A stretch of DNA of 64,000 nucleotides, taken from contig NZ_SDEA01000004.1 of NCBI RefSeq assembly GCF_004522155.1, positions 124,001 through 188,000 of the forward strand, read 5' to 3'. The stretch is from Paracoccus luteus (GTDB lineage Bacteria > Pseudomonadota > Alphaproteobacteria > Rhodobacterales > Rhodobacteraceae). Each line of letters starts with the position of its first letter. The stretch's first letter is position 1. The translations under genes were made by a program, and so were the position numbers. Shown piece after piece: positions 49,277 to 57,925 of the stretch. The notes under the pieces are model-generated. The model saw only the letters and a list, made by a program, of their open reading frames with translations, was not told the DNA's origin and did not search any database.

Positions 49277-50938
49277 ATGACCTCGGGAACGCTCATGATC
49301 GTCGAGCTGCTGGGCGGGATAGCCCTGCTTCTCTGGGGTGTCCGCATGGTCAGGACGGCCGTCATGCGCGGCTGGGGCGAGCGTCTCAAGGGCTTTATCG
49401 AGCAGCGGCTGTCGAACAGTCTGCCCGCGTTCGGCGGCGGGATGGTGGTCACGGCCGTCCTGGGCAGCGCCACGGCGATGGCGCTGATCGTCGCGGGGCT
49501 GGCGGGCAGCGGCGCCATCGGCGCGGCGGCGGGCCTTGCCGTGCTTTTGGGCGCCGACGTCGGGTCGGCCCTTGTGTCGGGCCTGTTCGCGTCTGGATCG
49601 ACGGCCGCGGCCAGCCTGGCGCCGCTGTTCCTGTTTGCGGGCTACGTCACCTTCAGCGCCTCGACCGAGTTCCGGCCCCGCAACATCGGCCGTCTGCTGA
49701 TGGGGCTGGGGCTGATGCTGCTGGCCCTGAAGGGCATTGTCGGCGCGACCGCCCCCCTGCGCGACGCGGCGCTGTTCCACGAGGTGCTGACCGCGCTGAC
49801 CCGCGAGCCTGTGCTGGGCTTTCTCCTCGGCGTCGTTTTGACCTGGGCCTGCCATTCGACCCTTGCGGTGGTGCTGCTGGTCGCCTCGTTCCTGCTGAAC
49901 GGCAGCCTGGACGTGGAGGGCGCGCTGCCGGTCATCCTGGGGATCAACTTCGGCGGCGGCCTGCCCGCCGTGACCGCGACGCTGGACCAGCCGCCCGAGG
50001 CGCGGCGCCTGCCGCTGGCGAACCTGGTCTGCCGGGGCACGGTCGCGCTTGCCCTCCTTGCTGCGGTGCATCCGCTGGTCGGCCTGGTCGAGCGGCTGCC
50101 CCTTGACCCCGTTCACGTGGCGGCGGGATTGCACGCAGCCTTCAACCTGTGCGTCGCCGCGATTTTCCTGCCCTTGTCCGGGCAGGTGGTCGCGCTGGTC
50201 TCACGAATCCTGCCCGACGCGCCGGTCCTGAACGACACGCTGGCCGCACCCCGTTATCTTGACACGGCCGCCTTCGCGTCCCCCGCCGCTGCGCTGTCGA
50301 ACGCCGCCACCGAAACCGCGCGGATGAGCGAGCTTCTCGAGCGCATGTTCACGACCGCGCTGGACGTGCTGGCCACGCAGCGGCTTGAGGGCCTGAAGGA
50401 GATCGAGGCGAACGATCTGCGTCTCGGCCATTATCTGCGGTCGGTCCACGGCTATCTGGGGCGGCTGGCGCAAACCCGGCTCGGCCCCGAGGAGGGCCGC
50501 AGGACGCTGGACATCATGCTTTACGCCAGCCACCTGGAACACGCGGGCGACGTCATAAAGTTCAGCCTTGCCGACCGGATCAGGACCAAGGTCAAGCTGA
50601 ACGTCGGCTTCACCCCTGACCAGCAGACCGCGCTGTCCGATCTGTGCGCGATCACCACGGAATCCCTGCGGCTGGTTCCGGCCGCGGTCGCGTCGAACGA
50701 TGTGGGCGCGGCGGCCCGCCTTGCCACGCAAAAGGACCGCTTCCGCCGGATCGAGGACAAGGTGGTGAGCGAGCACCTCGGCAGCGCGGCGGCCGGTCCC
50801 ATGTCGTTGCGGAAAAGCGCGCTGTTCATCGATATCGTGCGCGACCTGCACCGGATCAATTCCCACATCGCCTCGTCCGGCTATCCCTCGATCCAGGCTG
50901 CGGGACTGCTGTATGAAAGCCGCATCAGAAAGCTCTGA
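49277..50938 (+). CDS. Na/Pi cotransporter family protein with PhoU-like C-terminus
   Basis: A 553-residue membrane protein. The first 310 residues hold two Na/Pi-cotransporter repeats, with GSATAMALIVAGLAGSG (about residues 60-76) and CHSTLAVVLLVASFLLNG (about 194-211) as the equivalent re-entrant loops. The last 200 residues are PhoU-like helices (MLYASHLEHAGDVI; RIEDKVVSEHLGS). It is expected to move phosphate with Na+; the direction cannot be deduced. It lies 112 bp after the phosphatase gene and probably belongs to the same module. Confidence 0.87.
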   Translation: MTSGTLMIVELLGGIALLLWGVRMVRTAVMRGWGERLKGFIEQRLSNSLPAFGGGMVVTAVLGSATAMALIVAGLAGSGAIGAAAGLAVLLGADVGSALVSGLFASGSTAAASLAPLFLFAGYVTFSASTEFRPRNIGRLLMGLGLMLLALKGIVGATAPLRDAALFHEVLTALTREPVLGFLLGVVLTWACHSTLAVVLLVASFLLNGSLDVEGALPVILGINFGGGLPAVTATLDQPPEARRLPLANLVCRGTVALALLAAVHPLVGLVERLPLDPVHVAAGLHAAFNLCVAAIFLPLSGQVVALVSRILPDAPVLNDTLAAPRYLDTAAFASPAAALSNAATETARMSELLERMFTTALDVLATQRLEGLKEIEANDLRLGHYLRSVHGYLGRLAQTRLGPEEGRRTLDIMLYASHLEHAGDVIKFSLADRIRTKVKLNVGFTPDQQTALSDLCAITTESLRLVPAAVASNDVGAAARLATQKDRFRRIEDKVVSEHLGSAAAGPMSLRKSALFIDIVRDLHRINSHIASSGYPSIQAAGLLYESRIRKL

Positions 50939-51005
50939 TCGCGTCTGGCGAAGCATGGGCTTTGGCTATGAACTGCCGCGATTGCGGCCCTTTTGGATCA
51001 CCTTT

Positions 51006-51293
51006 TCAGGCAACTCTGACGTCCTCGGCCTCGGACGGGATCGATAAGGGCAGCTCTTTCGGCCCCGGCGTCATATCCTCGACCGCCGCCCGCTTGCGCC
51101 GCTTTGCCACCACCTTCGGGTTCGTAGGGAAAGCAGTCCACCGGACCGTTTTCTGATCCTCCTCACTCCGCTGCCCGGCGTCGCACGCGACGCTTGCGAT
51201 CATTGTATTGCAGCCATGACAGCGCGCGTGGTCGTGGCAATCCCGTGACGAACCTGGCCCCAGTGCTTCCAGCCGCAAAAGCCCGGCAGGCAA
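51006..51293 (-). CDS. Unidentified ORF in a gene-poor gap
   Basis: A 95-codon frame in the 434-bp gap 50939-51372. The C-terminal 45 residues are basic then acidic (KVVAKRRKRAAVEDM...) and no family comes to mind. The gap is less GC-rich than its surroundings and looks like a junction between module A and module B, maybe with remnants of a lost gene. The reading could be non-coding. Confidence 0.2.
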   Translation of the reverse strand: MPAGLLRLEALGPGSSRDCHDHARCHGCNTMIASVACDAGQRSEEDQKTVRWTAFPTNPKVVAKRRKRAAVEDMTPGPKELPLSIPSEAEDVRVA

Positions 51294-51372
51294 GAAGGGG
51301 CGCCCATGCCGTGACCCAAGACTGACCCACGAGCATCGCTCGCCGGCAGGTCAGTTCCCGTTGCAAATCACA

Positions 51373-52557
51373 TCACCGTCTGCGACGGAAAAAGCCCATC
51401 AGGATCGCGCGCATGACGGCCCACAGGCTGACGCCCCTGCTTTCCCGGACCTCGCCCCCCGCCAGCACCGCGTTGCAGTTGGCGACGAACTTTCCGAGGA
51501 TGTAGTCGACCAGTCCATTCACCAGTTCGGGGCGGTTGAACTGGCCCAGCATCCCCTCGATGCGAAAGCGGAACACCACGCCAACGTCCGAACTGTCCGG
51601 CCGGGAACCCGGCCTGACCGAAAGGCCCAGCCGTCCTTCGATGTTGGACTGGCCGCCCCGGTCCTTGCCGCGGCCGGTGACCTGGCCTTCACGCGTCGCG
51701 TCGTCGGTCTCGAAAGTCCCGCTCCCCTCGAACCGTGCGGCGATCGGGCCGAAGCGGACGCTGACGTTGCCCGAAAAGGTTTCGCCGTCGGTGTTCTCGA
51801 TCTGCGCCCCCGGCAGGCAGCGCGCGACGCCACGCAGATCCCGGAACAGGTTCCAGACCGCGTCGACGGAATGGCCCAAGGTCACGTTCCGGCGCACGAC
51901 GGTCCAGCCGTCCTCGACGCTGGTGTCCCCGGCGGCGGCGGGCTGCGCCTCGGCCGTGTCGTCGACCCGCGCCGCGAATGGGGCGAAACCCTGCGCTGCA
52001 AGTTGCGGCATGGGCGGCGGGGACTTGGCGGGAATGCCTGCCGCGTTGCGTTCGTCGATCACATCGCAGATGGACCTGACGATCCCGACATAGCCCGTGC
52101 AGCGGCAAAGGTTCCCCGACAACTCGTTGCGGATGCGCGTCTCGTCCGAGGTTTCCAGCCGTTCCACCAGGTCGCGGCTGGTCGCCAGCATCCCGGGGGT
52201 GCAGAACCCGCATTGCAGCGCGTGATTGCGGGTGAAGGCCGCGCGAAGGCGGTCCATCATCTCGTCACCACTCCAGCCCTCCAGCGTCTCGACCCGGATG
52301 CCGTCGCAGTCACGCGCGAAGGTCAGGCAGGATCGCACCGGGCGTCCGTCGACCATCACCGTGCAGGCCCCGCACACGCCCTGTTCGCAGGCGAGATGCG
52401 TGGCCGTCAGGTTCAGCTGATCGCGCAGGATTTCGGCCAGCTGGGTGCGCGGTGACACCACGACGTCGCGGGCCTCGCCATTGACGGTCAGGCGAATCTG
52501 CACCGGACGGGGCGCGTTGGTGGCGGTCTTGACGTCGATCCGGCTTTGGTCGGTCAT
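51373..52557 (-). CDS. Molybdenum hydroxylase iron-sulfur subunit fused to a CoxG domain
   Basis: A 394-residue fusion. Residues about 20-165 are a CoxS-type subunit with two [2Fe-2S] clusters: CEQGVCGACTVMVDGRPVRSC (plant type) and CGFCTPGM ... GNLCRCTGY. Residues about 215-360 are a CoxG/SRPBCC domain (LGHSVDAVWNLFRDLRGVARCLPGAQI). A basic C-terminal tail with a hydrophobic stretch (VSLWAVMRAILMGFFRRRR) may anchor the enzyme in the membrane, as CoxG does for CO dehydrogenase. Electrons would pass from the Mo subunit via these clusters to FAD in the neighbour. Confidence 0.88.
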   Translation of the reverse strand: MTDQSRIDVKTATNAPRPVQIRLTVNGEARDVVVSPRTQLAEILRDQLNLTATHLACEQGVCGACTVMVDGRPVRSCLTFARDCDGIRVETLEGWSGDEMMDRLRAAFTRNHALQCGFCTPGMLATSRDLVERLETSDETRIRNELSGNLCRCTGYVGIVRSICDVIDERNAAGIPAKSPPPMPQLAAQGFAPFAARVDDTAEAQPAAAGDTSVEDGWTVVRRNVTLGHSVDAVWNLFRDLRGVARCLPGAQIENTDGETFSGNVSVRFGPIAARFEGSGTFETDDATREGQVTGRGKDRGGQSNIEGRLGLSVRPGSRPDSSDVGVVFRFRIEGMLGQFNRPELVNGLVDYILGKFVANCNAVLAGGEVRESRGVSLWAVMRAILMGFFRRRR

Positions 52558-53375
52558 TCGGGGATCACCTTCTTGATGGCGCGCGACAGCGCGGTCGTCA
52601 GCAGATGCAGCTTTACCGGATCAAGGCCGTGCAGCCTTTCAGCCAGGGCGGCCCGGATCTCCTCGTCCGCAGGGCAACCGGCGGTTCCGGCAATCGTGGC
52701 CGCCAGGTCGGTCAGGACCACAGGGCGCCCGCCCGTGGCCCCCGCGACCAGCCGGACATAGCCGGACGGCGGATGCACGACAAAGGCGCCGATCGCGTCC
52801 GCGAACTCGCCGACCTTGCGGGTCACCTTGTAATAGCCCCACAGCGCCGCGCGCATCTCGCTGCGGATTTCCACGGCGGTGATGACTTCCGCGGGCTTGA
52901 TCGTGGTCCGATAGGCGCCGAGCATGAAGCCGGCGGCCGGCACCCGGCGCGTCTTGCCGCCGGTGTCCATCAGCACGATCGTGGCATCCAGCGCCGTCAT
53001 GGCGGTGACCCAGTCGGCGGCGGGATCGGCATGGGCCATCGAGCCGCCGACCGTCCCCTTGTTGCGCACCGCGCGATAGGCGATGCCACGCGCGACGTTG
53101 CGCAGCATCGGCGGCAGCGGCACCGGGCTGTCGCCATCCTCGATCCGCGCATGGGTGACAGCGGCGCCGATGCTCAGGACGCCATTGCTTTCGCTGATTT
53201 CCTTCAACGCCGGGATGCCGCCGACGCCCAGCAGGGTCGAGGGCCGCGCGAGCCGCAGGTTCAACATCGGCCCCAGCGACTGGCCGCCGGCGATGATCTT
53301 GGCCGTATCCGACAAGGCGCGGGCGGCCTCGCGGGGCGTTTCGGGGTGCAGGTGATCGAAGGGAACTGGCTTCAT
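52554..53375 (-). CDS. Molybdenum hydroxylase FAD subunit (CoxM type)
   Basis: A 273-residue FAD-binding PCMH domain protein. IIAGGQSLGPMLNLRLA (about residues 27-43) and NKGTVGGSMAHADPAADW (about 106-123) are the two flavin-binding motifs. The C-terminal CO dehydrogenase flavoprotein domain follows. It overlaps both neighbours by 4 bp (ATGA), so the three subunits are made as one coupled unit in the order large, medium, small. Confidence 0.92.
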   Translation of the reverse strand: MKPVPFDHLHPETPREAARALSDTAKIIAGGQSLGPMLNLRLARPSTLLGVGGIPALKEISESNGVLSIGAAVTHARIEDGDSPVPLPPMLRNVARGIAYRAVRNKGTVGGSMAHADPAADWVTAMTALDATIVLMDTGGKTRRVPAAGFMLGAYRTTIKPAEVITAVEIRSEMRAALWGYYKVTRKVGEFADAIGAFVVHPPSGYVRLVAGATGGRPVVLTDLAATIAGTAGCPADEEIRAALAERLHGLDPVKLHLLTTALSRAIKKVIPE

Positions 53376-55717
53376 TCGGCAGCCCTCTGCTTGGCGCGGG
53401 CATCAAGGATCGCTGACAGGACACGATGGGGCGTCGCGGGAACCTGGTTGATTTCGACGCCCAGCGGCGCCAGCGCATCGTTGATGGCGTTGACGATGGC
53501 ACCGGCGGGGGCGATGGCCGCCCCCTCGCCGACGCCCTTGATGCCGTGGCGGGAATAGGGCGACAGCGTTTCGGAATGTCCCAGCCGAAAGCTCGGCAGT
53601 TCGGCCGGTCCGGGCAGGATGTAGTCGGCAAGCGTCGACGTCAAAGGCTGCGCCGCGGCGTCGTAGATCGTTTCCTCGAACAGCGCCGTGCCGATCCCCT
53701 GGGCAGCGCCCCCATAGGACTGGCCGTCCAGGATCAGCGGGTTAACGCGCCGGCCGCAATCCTCGAAGATGACATAGTCCAGGATCTGGGTGCGTCCCGT
53801 GCCCGGATCGACCTCGACGATCGCGGCATGGGTGGCGTAGGTGAACACCCCGGTGTCGATGTCGGGCTTGTATCCTTCGGTCACCTCAAGGCCCGCGGTG
53901 TTCACGTCCTCGGGCAGGCGGTCGGGATGCAGATACCAGGCCGAGGCGATATCGGCGAACGAAACCGACGCCATGTTGTGGAACACGTGGCCGTCGCGGA
54001 TCTCGACATCCTCGGGTTCACACTGAAGCAGATGGGCGCCGTGGATGCGGATGCGGCGGGCCAGTTCCTCGGCGGCCTTCGACACCGCCCCGCCCGCCAT
54101 CACCATCCCGCGCGACGCATAGGCGCCGGTCGAATAGGGCGTCAGCCCGGTGTCGCCCATCGTCACCTTCACGCGCGAGATATCGACCTTGAGCCATTCG
54201 CAGGCGACCTGCGCGATGCCGGTTTCCAGCCCCTGCCCAAAGCTGTGGTTGCCCGACCGCACCTCGACCGCGCCCGAGGGCACCAGTTTCACCATCGCCT
54301 GCTCGTATCCGGGCACCAGCGGCAGCCCCCAGGCTGCAAAGACCTTGGTTCCGTGCGCCGACTGCTCGGTAAAGCTGGAAAAGCCCAGGCCGATATAGCG
54401 GCCCTCGGCGGCGGCGGCCTTCTGCCGCTCGCGGAAACTGGCGGCATCGATCATCTTCGCCGCCTCGCGGGCCGCCTGCGGATAATCGCCGGAATCGTAG
54501 AACTTTCCGGTGACGTTGACATAGGGCATGGCCGCGCCGGGCACGAGGTTCAGGCAGCGCACCTCCAGCGGGTTCTTGCCCGCGGCGCGGGCGATGGCGT
54601 CCATCGTCAGTTCCATCGCAAAGCAGACGCCGGGACGGGCGACGCCCCTGTAGGGCGTGAAGGCAGGCTTGTTCGTGGCCACCGAATAGGTGCGGCACGC
54701 ATAGGCCGGCACGACATAGGGGCCGGGCAGGTTGCCGCCGGCCTGCGCCGCCTCGAGGCAGGCGGTGAAGGGCCAGACGGAATACGCCCCGATATCCACC
54801 CAGATGTCGGCATCCAGCCCCAGCAGGCGGCCGTCGTCGTCGGCATAGGCGGTGATGCGATAGCTGTGTTCGCGCGTGTTGGCGCCTGCCGTCAGGTGCT
54901 CGCGCCGGTCTTCGGTCCAGCGGATCGGCCGGTCGGTCTTGCGCGCGACCCAGGCGACAGACAGTTCCTCGGGCTGCAGCACGCATTTATAGCCGAACCC
55001 GCCGCCGACGTCGGGCGCGATCACGCGGACGTTCGCCTGATCGAGGCCAAGGCACTCCGAGATGCCCGTGCGGATCAGATGCGGAACTTGCGTCGAGGTA
55101 TGCACGATCAGCTGGTCGGCCTTGTGGTCCCAGTGAGCAAGGACGCCCTTGCCTTCCATAGGGTTCATCGCCTGGCGGGCCGTCTGATAGCGCCGCTCGA
55201 TGACGATGGTCGCCTGCTCGCGCGCCTCGGTCAGGTCGCCGTCGTGCCGGGTGGTCAGAAACAGGTTGTCGCCCCATGCCTCGTGCAGCAACGGGGCGTC
55301 CTTCTCCAGCGCCGTGGTGGCGTTGGGGACAGCCGGCAGCGGCTCGAGATCCACGATCACCGCCTCGGCCAGATCCTCGGCCTCTGCCCGCGTGGGCGCG
55401 ATGCAGATCGCGATGCATTCGCCCACATAACGCACCTTGTCCTGCGCCAGCGCCGGATAATCCGACACCTTGTAGGACGGCAGCGTCGACTGCGCCCGGA
55501 TCGGCCGCAGGTCCGGCATGTCCGCAGCGGTGAAGATGCAGCCTTCGTATCCGTCCGGCTTGGTGATCCCGCGCAGCCGTGCATGGGCAAGCGGGCTGCG
55601 GACGAAGGCCGCTTCCCAGCAGCCGGGCAGCTTGATGTCGCCGACGAACGCGGCCTTGCCCTTGAGATGCCGGGCATCTTCCTTGCGAGTGACTGGCGCC
55701 CCAATTCCCGAATGCAT
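53372..55717 (-). CDS. Molybdenum hydroxylase large subunit (xanthine dehydrogenase/CoxL family)
   Basis: A 781-residue Mo-cofactor subunit. It starts GAPVTRKEDARHLKGKAAFVGDI (residues about 6-28), the usual opening. PDVGGGFGYK (about 238-247), PYRGVARP and the C-terminal GVGEGAAIAPAGAIVNAINDA (Glu of the active site) are all in place. The CO-dehydrogenase AYRCSFR loop is absent, so it is not form-I CODH; a hydroxylase of an aromatic or N-heteroaromatic substrate is more likely. First gene of the operon, with a leader of about 75 nt. Confidence 0.92.
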   Translation of the reverse strand: MHSGIGAPVTRKEDARHLKGKAAFVGDIKLPGCWEAAFVRSPLAHARLRGITKPDGYEGCIFTAADMPDLRPIRAQSTLPSYKVSDYPALAQDKVRYVGECIAICIAPTRAEAEDLAEAVIVDLEPLPAVPNATTALEKDAPLLHEAWGDNLFLTTRHDGDLTEAREQATIVIERRYQTARQAMNPMEGKGVLAHWDHKADQLIVHTSTQVPHLIRTGISECLGLDQANVRVIAPDVGGGFGYKCVLQPEELSVAWVARKTDRPIRWTEDRREHLTAGANTREHSYRITAYADDDGRLLGLDADIWVDIGAYSVWPFTACLEAAQAGGNLPGPYVVPAYACRTYSVATNKPAFTPYRGVARPGVCFAMELTMDAIARAAGKNPLEVRCLNLVPGAAMPYVNVTGKFYDSGDYPQAAREAAKMIDAASFRERQKAAAAEGRYIGLGFSSFTEQSAHGTKVFAAWGLPLVPGYEQAMVKLVPSGAVEVRSGNHSFGQGLETGIAQVACEWLKVDISRVKVTMGDTGLTPYSTGAYASRGMVMAGGAVSKAAEELARRIRIHGAHLLQCEPEDVEIRDGHVFHNMASVSFADIASAWYLHPDRLPEDVNTAGLEVTEGYKPDIDTGVFTYATHAAIVEVDPGTGRTQILDYVIFEDCGRRVNPLILDGQSYGGAAQGIGTALFEETIYDAAAQPLTSTLADYILPGPAELPSFRLGHSETLSPYSRHGIKGVGEGAAIAPAGAIVNAINDALAPLGVEINQVPATPHRVLSAILDARAKQRAAE

Positions 55718-55790
55718 CTGGAAGCCTTCTCCCCACCTCGTTGAGCCGGTCCGGGGTGCGGGCCCTCACCAGACCTGCGCCCCCTGCCTT

Positions 55791-55829
55791 GATTAGTCAG
55801 TATACGTCATAATTCTGACCGAACAAGTC
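55791..55829 (-). promoter_or_regulatory. Promoter and shared operator of the Mo-hydroxylase operon
   Basis: On the minus strand a CTTG-type -35 region (about 55824-55829) and TATACT (55799-55804) form a promoter. The -10 lies within GACGTATACTGACTAAT (55792-55808), identical to the element at 63153-63169. The bases upstream are also similar. Likely site of a regulator, with the nearby MarR protein as first candidate. Confidence 0.65.
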
Positions 55830-55904
55830 GCTGGTGGTTGCGGAAACCAGAAACCTCGGGCCGAAGGATGGCTGGTCCGCGACCGCGCCAGCGCGTGCCC
55901 GAAC

Positions 55905-56414
55905 TCACACCCGCGACTGGCGTCCGCGTCCATAGGCGTCGTTGGCCTCGACCAGCTCCGCCAAAAGCTCCAGGAACTGCCGCCGCTTTCCAGCGTCCAG
56001 CGGCTGCAGCAGCCGGTCCGAGGCGGCGCGCATGCCGGCCAGCAGCTCTTGGGTGATTCGCAGCCCCTCATCGGTGATGAAGACCTGACGCGACCGGCGG
56101 TCGCGCTGATCGACCTGACGGCGCAGATAGCCCTTGCCTTCCAGCCGCCTGACGACGTCGGCCGTGGTGGTGCGGTCCAGCCCCAGATAGGCGCCGATCT
56201 CGGTCTGGTCGACGCCCGGCCTGACCTTGACCGCCGTCAGGACACCGTATTGCACCGGCGTCACATTCTCGTGCCCGCACTCTTCGAAGAACATCGCATA
56301 GTGGATCTGGTTCAGCCGCCGGATCAGATAGCCGGGACGCCCCAGCAGGATCTGCTTTGCCAGCTCGGCTTCGTCGATCGGCAGCGATTCGGCCCGCGCG
56401 GGAAGGGAATTCAT
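55905..56414 (-). CDS. MarR family transcriptional regulator
   Basis: A 169-residue winged-helix protein. NVTPVQYGVLTAVKVRPGVDQTEIGAYLGLDRTTTADVVRRLEGKGYLRR (about residues 50-99) is the DNA-binding core; RDRRSRQVFITDEG is the wing. MarR proteins usually are ligand-released repressors of aromatic-acid genes. It is preceded by AGGAG 8 bp from the ATG. It sits between the Mo-hydroxylase operon and the divergent TRAP operon, as expected for the regulator of both. Confidence 0.92.
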   Translation of the reverse strand: MNSLPARAESLPIDEAELAKQILLGRPGYLIRRLNQIHYAMFFEECGHENVTPVQYGVLTAVKVRPGVDQTEIGAYLGLDRTTTADVVRRLEGKGYLRRQVDQRDRRSRQVFITDEGLRITQELLAGMRAASDRLLQPLDAGKRRQFLELLAELVEANDAYGRGRQSRV

Positions 56415-56643
56415 GGTGGTCACTCCTGATTGAGGTTGTCCGCACACGGATCGGTCGCGGGGGTCGGAACGGCGCGAGTGCGCCCGATCACAATGCAGTC
56501 ACTCGTGTTCGCGTCATCACGTTTTTGCCCCGGGTGTCGCAAGGACATTTCCGTCCCGCGTCCCGCAACTGCCGTTTTCCCCGGCAAACTGGCTGCACGC
56601 TGCCCATCACACCTGTCCTTTTCATCTGCCCCGAACCTTTTCC

Positions 56644-56695
56644 TTGACGCACTTCCACGACCACGGAATAAATGTTCAGTATGCGGAGCATATAC
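56644..56695 (+). promoter_or_regulatory. Promoter of the first TRAP operon with overlapping dyad
   Basis: TTGACG (56644-56649) and ATAAAT (56668-56673) with an 18-bp spacer form a good promoter. GTATGC-GGA-GCATAT (56679-56693) follows at the expected start site, a near-perfect dyad. Its left flank, TTCAGTAT, resembles the reverse complement of the shared ATACTGA element. This fits repression by the divergent MarR protein. The rest of the 326-bp gap 56415-56740 shows nothing else. Confidence 0.6.
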
Positions 56696-56740
56696 AGCCG
56701 AAGGGCACAAGCTCGCAGCAGGATGTCAGGGAGAGAGACA

Positions 56741-57832
56741 TTGGAACGCAGGAAATTCTTGGCCAGCGTCGCTGGCTTGTCGGCGGCAGGCGCCCTTGCT
56801 GCACCGGCGATCGTGCAGGCGCAGGACGTCGTTCGCTGGCGGATGTCGACCAGCTGGCCCAAGACGCTTGACGTGATGTACGGATCGGCCGAGGCCCTGT
56901 GCGCCCGCGTCGGCGAGCTTTCGGGCGGCCGATTCGAGATCCGCGCCTTTCCGGCGGGCGAGATCGTGCCGCCGCCCCAGAACCTCGACGCCGTGTCGAA
57001 CGGCTCGGTCGAATGTTGCCACACGCTGGCTTCGTTCCACATCGGCAAGGATCCCGCCCTGGCGTTCGATGCCGGCATGGCGTTCGGCCTGAACGCGCGC
57101 CAGCAGGCCGCATGGCTGCACAAGGGCGGCGGCGACGAGTTGCTGCGCAATCTCTACGGCTCGTTCGGGCTGATCAACTTCAACTGCGGCAACACCGGCG
57201 TGCAGATGGGCGGCTGGTTCCGCGAAGAGATCAAGTCGGCCGCCGATGTTCAGGGCCTGACGATGCGGATCGGTGGCATCGGCGGGATGGTGCTGTCCAA
57301 GCTGGGCGCCGTTCCGCAGCAGATCGCCGCTGGCGACATCTATCCGTCGCTGGAAAAGGGGGCTATCGACGCCGCTGAATGGATCGGGCCGCACGACGAC
57401 TATCGCCTGGGGCTGCACCGCGTCGCCCCCTATTACTATTCGCCCGGCTGGTGGGAGGGCAGCGCCGCCATCACCTGCGCCGTCGGCCAGGACGCGTGGG
57501 GCCGGCTGTCGCCCGAGTTCCAGGCGATGTTCGCGGTCGCCTGCGCCGAACAGGCCCGGACGATGCTGTCCGACTATGACGCGCTGAACCCGATCGCGCT
57601 GCGCAAGCTTATCGCTGAAGGCGCCAAGATTGCGTATTTCCCCAAGGATCTGATGGATGCGGCCTTCCAGGCGTCGCAACAGCTGTGGACCGAGCTTTCC
57701 GACAGCAGCCCGCATTTCGCGGAAATCTATCCGCAGTGGAAGCAGTTCCAGGAAGAACAGGTCGCCTGGTTCCGCATCGCCGAGAATGCGCTGTCGGGCT
57801 ATACCAGCAGCGCCCTGAACCAGAAGTCGTAA
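56741..57832 (+). CDS. TRAP transporter solute-binding protein (TakP-like), Tat-exported
   Basis: A 363-residue periplasmic binding protein. The TTG at 56741 is preferred: it gives the classic twin-arginine start MERRKFLASVAG with AGGGAGAG close upstream, whereas the in-frame ATG at 56723 has a poorly spaced ribosome-binding site. The mature domain starts RWRMSTSWPKTLDVMYGSAE and includes GLTMRIGGIGGMVLSKLGA (about residues 180-198) with the substrate-carboxylate arginine region. It resembles TakP-type proteins that bind 2-oxo or aromatic acids. It precedes its permeases by 93 bp. Confidence 0.88.
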   Translation: MERRKFLASVAGLSAAGALAAPAIVQAQDVVRWRMSTSWPKTLDVMYGSAEALCARVGELSGGRFEIRAFPAGEIVPPPQNLDAVSNGSVECCHTLASFHIGKDPALAFDAGMAFGLNARQQAAWLHKGGGDELLRNLYGSFGLINFNCGNTGVQMGGWFREEIKSAADVQGLTMRIGGIGGMVLSKLGAVPQQIAAGDIYPSLEKGAIDAAEWIGPHDDYRLGLHRVAPYYYSPGWWEGSAAITCAVGQDAWGRLSPEFQAMFAVACAEQARTMLSDYDALNPIALRKLIAEGAKIAYFPKDLMDAAFQASQQLWTELSDSSPHFAEIYPQWKQFQEEQVAWFRIAENALSGYTSSALNQKS

Positions 57833-57866
57833 CACGGCCGAAAGAAGGCCCGTCTCGCCCGAACCG

Positions 57867-57886
57867 CCGCCCCCCTTGCGGGGCGG
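57867..57886 (+). other. Hairpin between TRAP binding-protein and permease genes
   Basis: A 7-bp GC stem (CCGCCCC / GGGGCGG, 6-nt loop) in the 93-bp gap. A likely mRNA stabiliser or partial attenuator that favours binding-protein synthesis; no U-run. Confidence 0.45.
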
Positions 57887-57925
57887 TGGATCGATGCCCC
57901 GATGCCTCACGACAGTTAGAGTCTC

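Noticed and set aside
51373..55717. Form I carbon monoxide dehydrogenase (coxMSL)
   Set aside because: The subunits resemble Cox proteins, but the large subunit has PYRGVARP where CODH has the AYRCSFR selenium/copper loop, and the order and fusion differ.
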